The notes below the pieces were generated by a model. The model was not told the DNA's origin, did no database searches, and saw nothing but the letters and a program-made list of their open reading frames with translations. Below are positions 61,493 to 64,000 of a stretch of 64,000 bases of DNA, in pieces. The position numbers and the translations under genes were made by a program. Source of the stretch: Acidobacteriaceae bacterium KBS 89 (lineage in GTDB: Bacteria > Acidobacteriota > Terriglobia > Terriglobales > Acidobacteriaceae); NCBI GenBank assembly GCA_000381605.1, contig KB906757.1:522550-586549 (forward strand), given 5' to 3'. Position 1 is the stretch's first letter; every line of letters begins with the position of its first letter.

Positions 61493-62848
61493 ATGGACCC
61501 TGTGGCTATGCCTTCCACTCAAAAACTCGACACTCACCACAAAGCCCTCACGCTGAATCTTGATACGACCACCTTCGGTTCTTTCGCCGAAATCGGCGCC
61601 GGACAGGAAGTCGCGCGTTGGTTCCTTCTCGTCGGAGGAGCCTCCGGCACCGTCGCCAAAACAATCTCCGCCTACGACAAGGAAGTCAGCGACGATCTCT
61701 ACGGCGCCGGGTCGCGCTACGTATCCAAACAGCGACTCGAGGCGATGCTGGACAACGAATGGACCCAACTTCTCCAGCAATTAAACGAGACCCGCGGGAA
61801 GCAGACTCGGTTCTTCTGCTTCGTTGATACCGTCTCCGCCCGTAATTTCGCCGGAACCAACGACCCACATGGCTGGATCGGCCTCCGGTTCCAATTGCAG
61901 CCCGGTGGTCCTCCCAACGACATTCTGCTGCACATCAATATGCGCGATCCCTCGAATGTCCTCCAGCAGCAAGCCATCGGCATTCTGGGAGTCAACCTCA
62001 TCCATGCCGCGTTCTATGAAGCGCAAACCAAAGAATCATTTCTGGAAGGCCTGGCACAAGACGTCGTCGCTGACCGAATCGAGATCGACTATGTGGATCT
62101 TCGCGGGCCGGCATTTGAGAGTTGGGATCGCCGAGCCCTGCTGGTGCAGTTAGTTCGTGACGGATTCGCAGAGGCGGTATTTTTTCCAACCAACGGCCCC
62201 ACTGTTCCCCCTACTGAAGTTCTCTACAAGAAAGCCGTCGCGCTTGCACCGGGATACTTCGGACACACCAATCCCGTGCGCTCGCAAATCCATCTGCGAT
62301 TATTGACTTCGGCAATTCAAGAGCTTCGGGGGGACCTTGGCGAAACAAAATCGACGCCCGCTGGGTTTTTCTGCCTAAGCGTTGCTCCGTCCACGCCAGG
62401 TGAACCAGCCCCGGAAATTCCCGACTTGCTTCGTCGCATCGATGCGCTTCTCGCCGTCGGTGGCGACGTGCTGCTTTTTCGGAAACCCGAGCTCTACTAT
62501 ATGACCGCCTTCGTACACCGCCATACACAGGCCCCTGCCTGCTTCGTCGGTGGTCTTTCCATGGTGATTCGAGCGTTTGAAGACATCTACGGCAATCTCG
62601 AAGGCAAACTTCTGGAAGCCCTCGCACGTCTCTTCGCGCAGAATGTTCGCGTCTACGTTTATCCGATGAGGGTGGCAGATCTGCAGGAATGGCTGAAGGG
62701 TGCATCCATTAGCGATTGGGAGTGGAGTGAGACCAACGGATGGGTTTCGGCAAACCAACTGGTTCACGCTCCACCTCTCGGACATCTATTCGCCTATCTT
62801 CTCGCCAGCAACTTTCTTATCCCTATGCCACTCCCCGTCGAGGCATGA
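61493..62848 (+). CDS. Conserved protein of unknown function
   Basis: 451 residues, no signal peptide and no membrane helix. The N-terminal part has LTLNLDTTTFGSFAEIGAGQ, EVARWFLLVGGASGTVAKTI and SAYDKEVSDDLYGAGSRYVS, and the middle NFAGTNDPHGWIGLRFQ; I recognise these as belonging to a widespread family found in several phyla, often misnamed in databases (for instance as nicotinate-nucleotide adenylyltransferase), without proven activity. No nucleotide-binding motif of that enzyme is visible. An earlier or internal ATG (61508) is possible. The codon use is less C-biased than in the 38-61 kb genes. Confidence 0.75.
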   Translation: MDPVAMPSTQKLDTHHKALTLNLDTTTFGSFAEIGAGQEVARWFLLVGGASGTVAKTISAYDKEVSDDLYGAGSRYVSKQRLEAMLDNEWTQLLQQLNETRGKQTRFFCFVDTVSARNFAGTNDPHGWIGLRFQLQPGGPPNDILLHINMRDPSNVLQQQAIGILGVNLIHAAFYEAQTKESFLEGLAQDVVADRIEIDYVDLRGPAFESWDRRALLVQLVRDGFAEAVFFPTNGPTVPPTEVLYKKAVALAPGYFGHTNPVRSQIHLRLLTSAIQELRGDLGETKSTPAGFFCLSVAPSTPGEPAPEIPDLLRRIDALLAVGGDVLLFRKPELYYMTAFVHRHTQAPACFVGGLSMVIRAFEDIYGNLEGKLLEALARLFAQNVRVYVYPMRVADLQEWLKGASISDWEWSETNGWVSANQLVHAPPLGHLFAYLLASNFLIPMPLPVEA

Positions 62849-63114
62849 GAGTGTAGTTCGGTCGCTGCAAGTGGGCGCGCTCTCCCGAAACCATGAGTTT
62901 TTAGATCCGCTCTTCTGATCCCAATCAAAGCTTCACGCGAAGGCACTCGGTGTGCCTCGCTCGGATGACGGTCTATCCAGACGGCGAAGTTGCCGAAAAC
63001 CCCGTTTTTCGTGCAGTACGGCTTCGTGGTCCGGGTGGCCGCAGAATGCTTACCGCTTGCCGACCATACGTCAAGAACTTCGCGAAGACCTTCGGTGTAC
63101 TCTGAACAGAAACA

Positions 63115-63951
63115 ATGGCAAAGGGAATAGAAATCCTCGACGTCTCCATCGGTACAGGAGAAGAGGTCTTGGCCGGAACAACCGTCGTCCTCAATTTGCG
63201 AATGTTTCTTCGTCAGGGAGAAGAGGTTTTCGTTTATCCCGAACCGAGGGTCAGAATTGACCTGAAAGGTCGTCATTGCATCGCTGGCCTCCGCAAAGGG
63301 ATTATCGGAATGCGCGTTGGCGGGGTGAGGCACATTACCATCAGCCCGCACCTGGCGTTTGGGACAGACGGGGTACCCGGCAAAGTACCGCCTAACGCCC
63401 TGTTGCGTTGCGAAGTGGAATTGTTGGAGGTACGGGCAGCCGGGGTCAGGAAGTCTGAGGACTCTCCACCAGGAAAGCTCCTCCACGTATTCCAGCCCGG
63501 AGAAGCCGTCCGCAATCGACCTCGATGGCAGTTCGGAATGGACGAGGACGGCCGTTGCGGGGTTTATGTCAGCATCCCGATGCCCGGGGTATCCTGGCGT
63601 CACACTCGTAACAAAACGTTGGCGTGGCAATTGGATCGGGACGCAGCATCGGCTCTCTTCGATGAAGCGATGACGCTTCCCGAGCGTTTTCCGAATGAAT
63701 GCTTACACGGCGATGCGTTGTGGTCGGATCACACCGAGCCTGCAAATGGCATAACTCGTGATCGCGAGACGGATACGCCCTGCGTCACGATTTCAGTCTC
63801 CGAACGCGGCCAACGACTCTCTGACTACTCGCTAAAAGAAACCAGCCACGCGTTGAAGAGTTTTGGGCTTTATCGGGTCATTCGATCGCAAATCGAATCC
63901 GTGTTCGGTTCTTGCGAAGAAGATGAAGGGGTGGAATCTCCGGGCGGGTGA
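63115..63951 (+). CDS. FKBP-type peptidyl-prolyl isomerase fused to an unrecognised C-terminal region
   Basis: 278 residues. Residues about 1-107 form an FKBP domain: VSIGTGEEVLAGTTVVLNLR, then GLRKGIIGMRVGGVRHITIS, PHLAFGTDGVPGKVPPNALL and RCEVELLEV. The usual active-site GQVI-type stretch is replaced by a divergent KGRHCIAGL. Residues 110-278 (FQPGEAVRNRPRWQFGMDED, CVTISVSERGQRLSDYSL) match no domain I know. No signal peptide. The ATG at 63115 has a poor ribosome site. Codon use is less biased than in the 38-61 kb genes. Cis-trans proline isomerisation is plausible for the N-terminal part only. Confidence 0.7.
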   Translation: MAKGIEILDVSIGTGEEVLAGTTVVLNLRMFLRQGEEVFVYPEPRVRIDLKGRHCIAGLRKGIIGMRVGGVRHITISPHLAFGTDGVPGKVPPNALLRCEVELLEVRAAGVRKSEDSPPGKLLHVFQPGEAVRNRPRWQFGMDEDGRCGVYVSIPMPGVSWRHTRNKTLAWQLDRDAASALFDEAMTLPERFPNECLHGDALWSDHTEPANGITRDRETDTPCVTISVSERGQRLSDYSLKETSHALKSFGLYRVIRSQIESVFGSCEEDEGVESPGG

Positions 63952-64000
63952 CGGATATTGGGGAGTGATTGTCGAAGCGCCTGTAAAGTCGGGTTATCGG

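Noticed and set aside
62794..63630. 278-codon minus-strand frame overlapping the FKBP gene
   Set aside because: No domain, no signal; the plus strand carries clear FKBP motifs over the same bases.

Overview
The window looks like chromosomal DNA of an Acidobacteriota bacterium of the Terriglobia type (Terriglobus/Granulicella/Edaphobacter-like). The main reason is the two very large MacB/FtsX-type permeases of the 'acidobacterial duplicated orphan permease' (ADOP) kind. Moderately high GC, many secreted peptidases and glycoside hydrolases, Tat-dependent exports and a Ku-LigD repair pair fit the same group. The assignment rests on family content; no rRNA is present and I found no tRNA, CRISPR array, insertion sequence or phage gene.

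Layout. 1-3039: the 5' end of a Tat-exported Nif3-like gene (cut by the window edge), a small secreted gene broken by one frameshift, and a DUF389 membrane protein. 3040-7667 (-): a high-affinity K+ uptake operon, [34-aa membrane peptide]-kdpF-kdpA-kdpB-kdpC, with a leader carrying three 11-bp-phased direct repeats and a 9-bp dyad. 7992-13055: a beta-glucan module with a GH5 glucanase, a GH3 beta-glucosidase and a divergent LacI-family regulator; both hydrolase promoters carry the same 14-bp palindrome directly against a -10-like hexamer. 13105-17873: a large M14-type peptidase, a NiCoT-like transporter and a CNB-DUF1003 protein. 18027-31176 (-): one long cluster of adaptor, ABC ATPase, decayed ADOP remnant, ADOP, ADOP, second ABC ATPase, TolC-like protein, NtrC-type regulator and histidine kinase. 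It is preceded by a candidate -24/-12 sigma-54 promoter and an upstream dyad, so it may be a self-regulating efflux/envelope-stress system.

31311-37223 (-): ligD-ku (NHEJ) and an EF-G-like GTPase without the usual catalytic His. 37805-48788: GH39 and glucoamylase-like hydrolases, NAD+-dependent ligase ligA, a formate/nitrite-type channel, a zinc-free quinone-oxidoreductase-like MDR, an S9 peptidase and an orphan sugar-binding lipoprotein. 48930-61374: mfd, cupin-DUF3224 pair, DUF885 peptidase-like protein, galU, a di-haem cytochrome c, a ferritin-like protein, a small secreted regulatory-domain protein, a LysW-like zinc ribbon, an M28 peptidase and a rhomboid fold protein lacking its catalytic His. 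61493-63951: a conserved protein of unknown function and an FKBP domain fused to an unrecognised C-terminal region.

From about 38 to 61 kb the genes use C-ending codons very strongly, which creates many long spurious antisense reading frames; the two ends of the window (about 0.7-2.6 kb and 61.5-64 kb) use codons less strictly.
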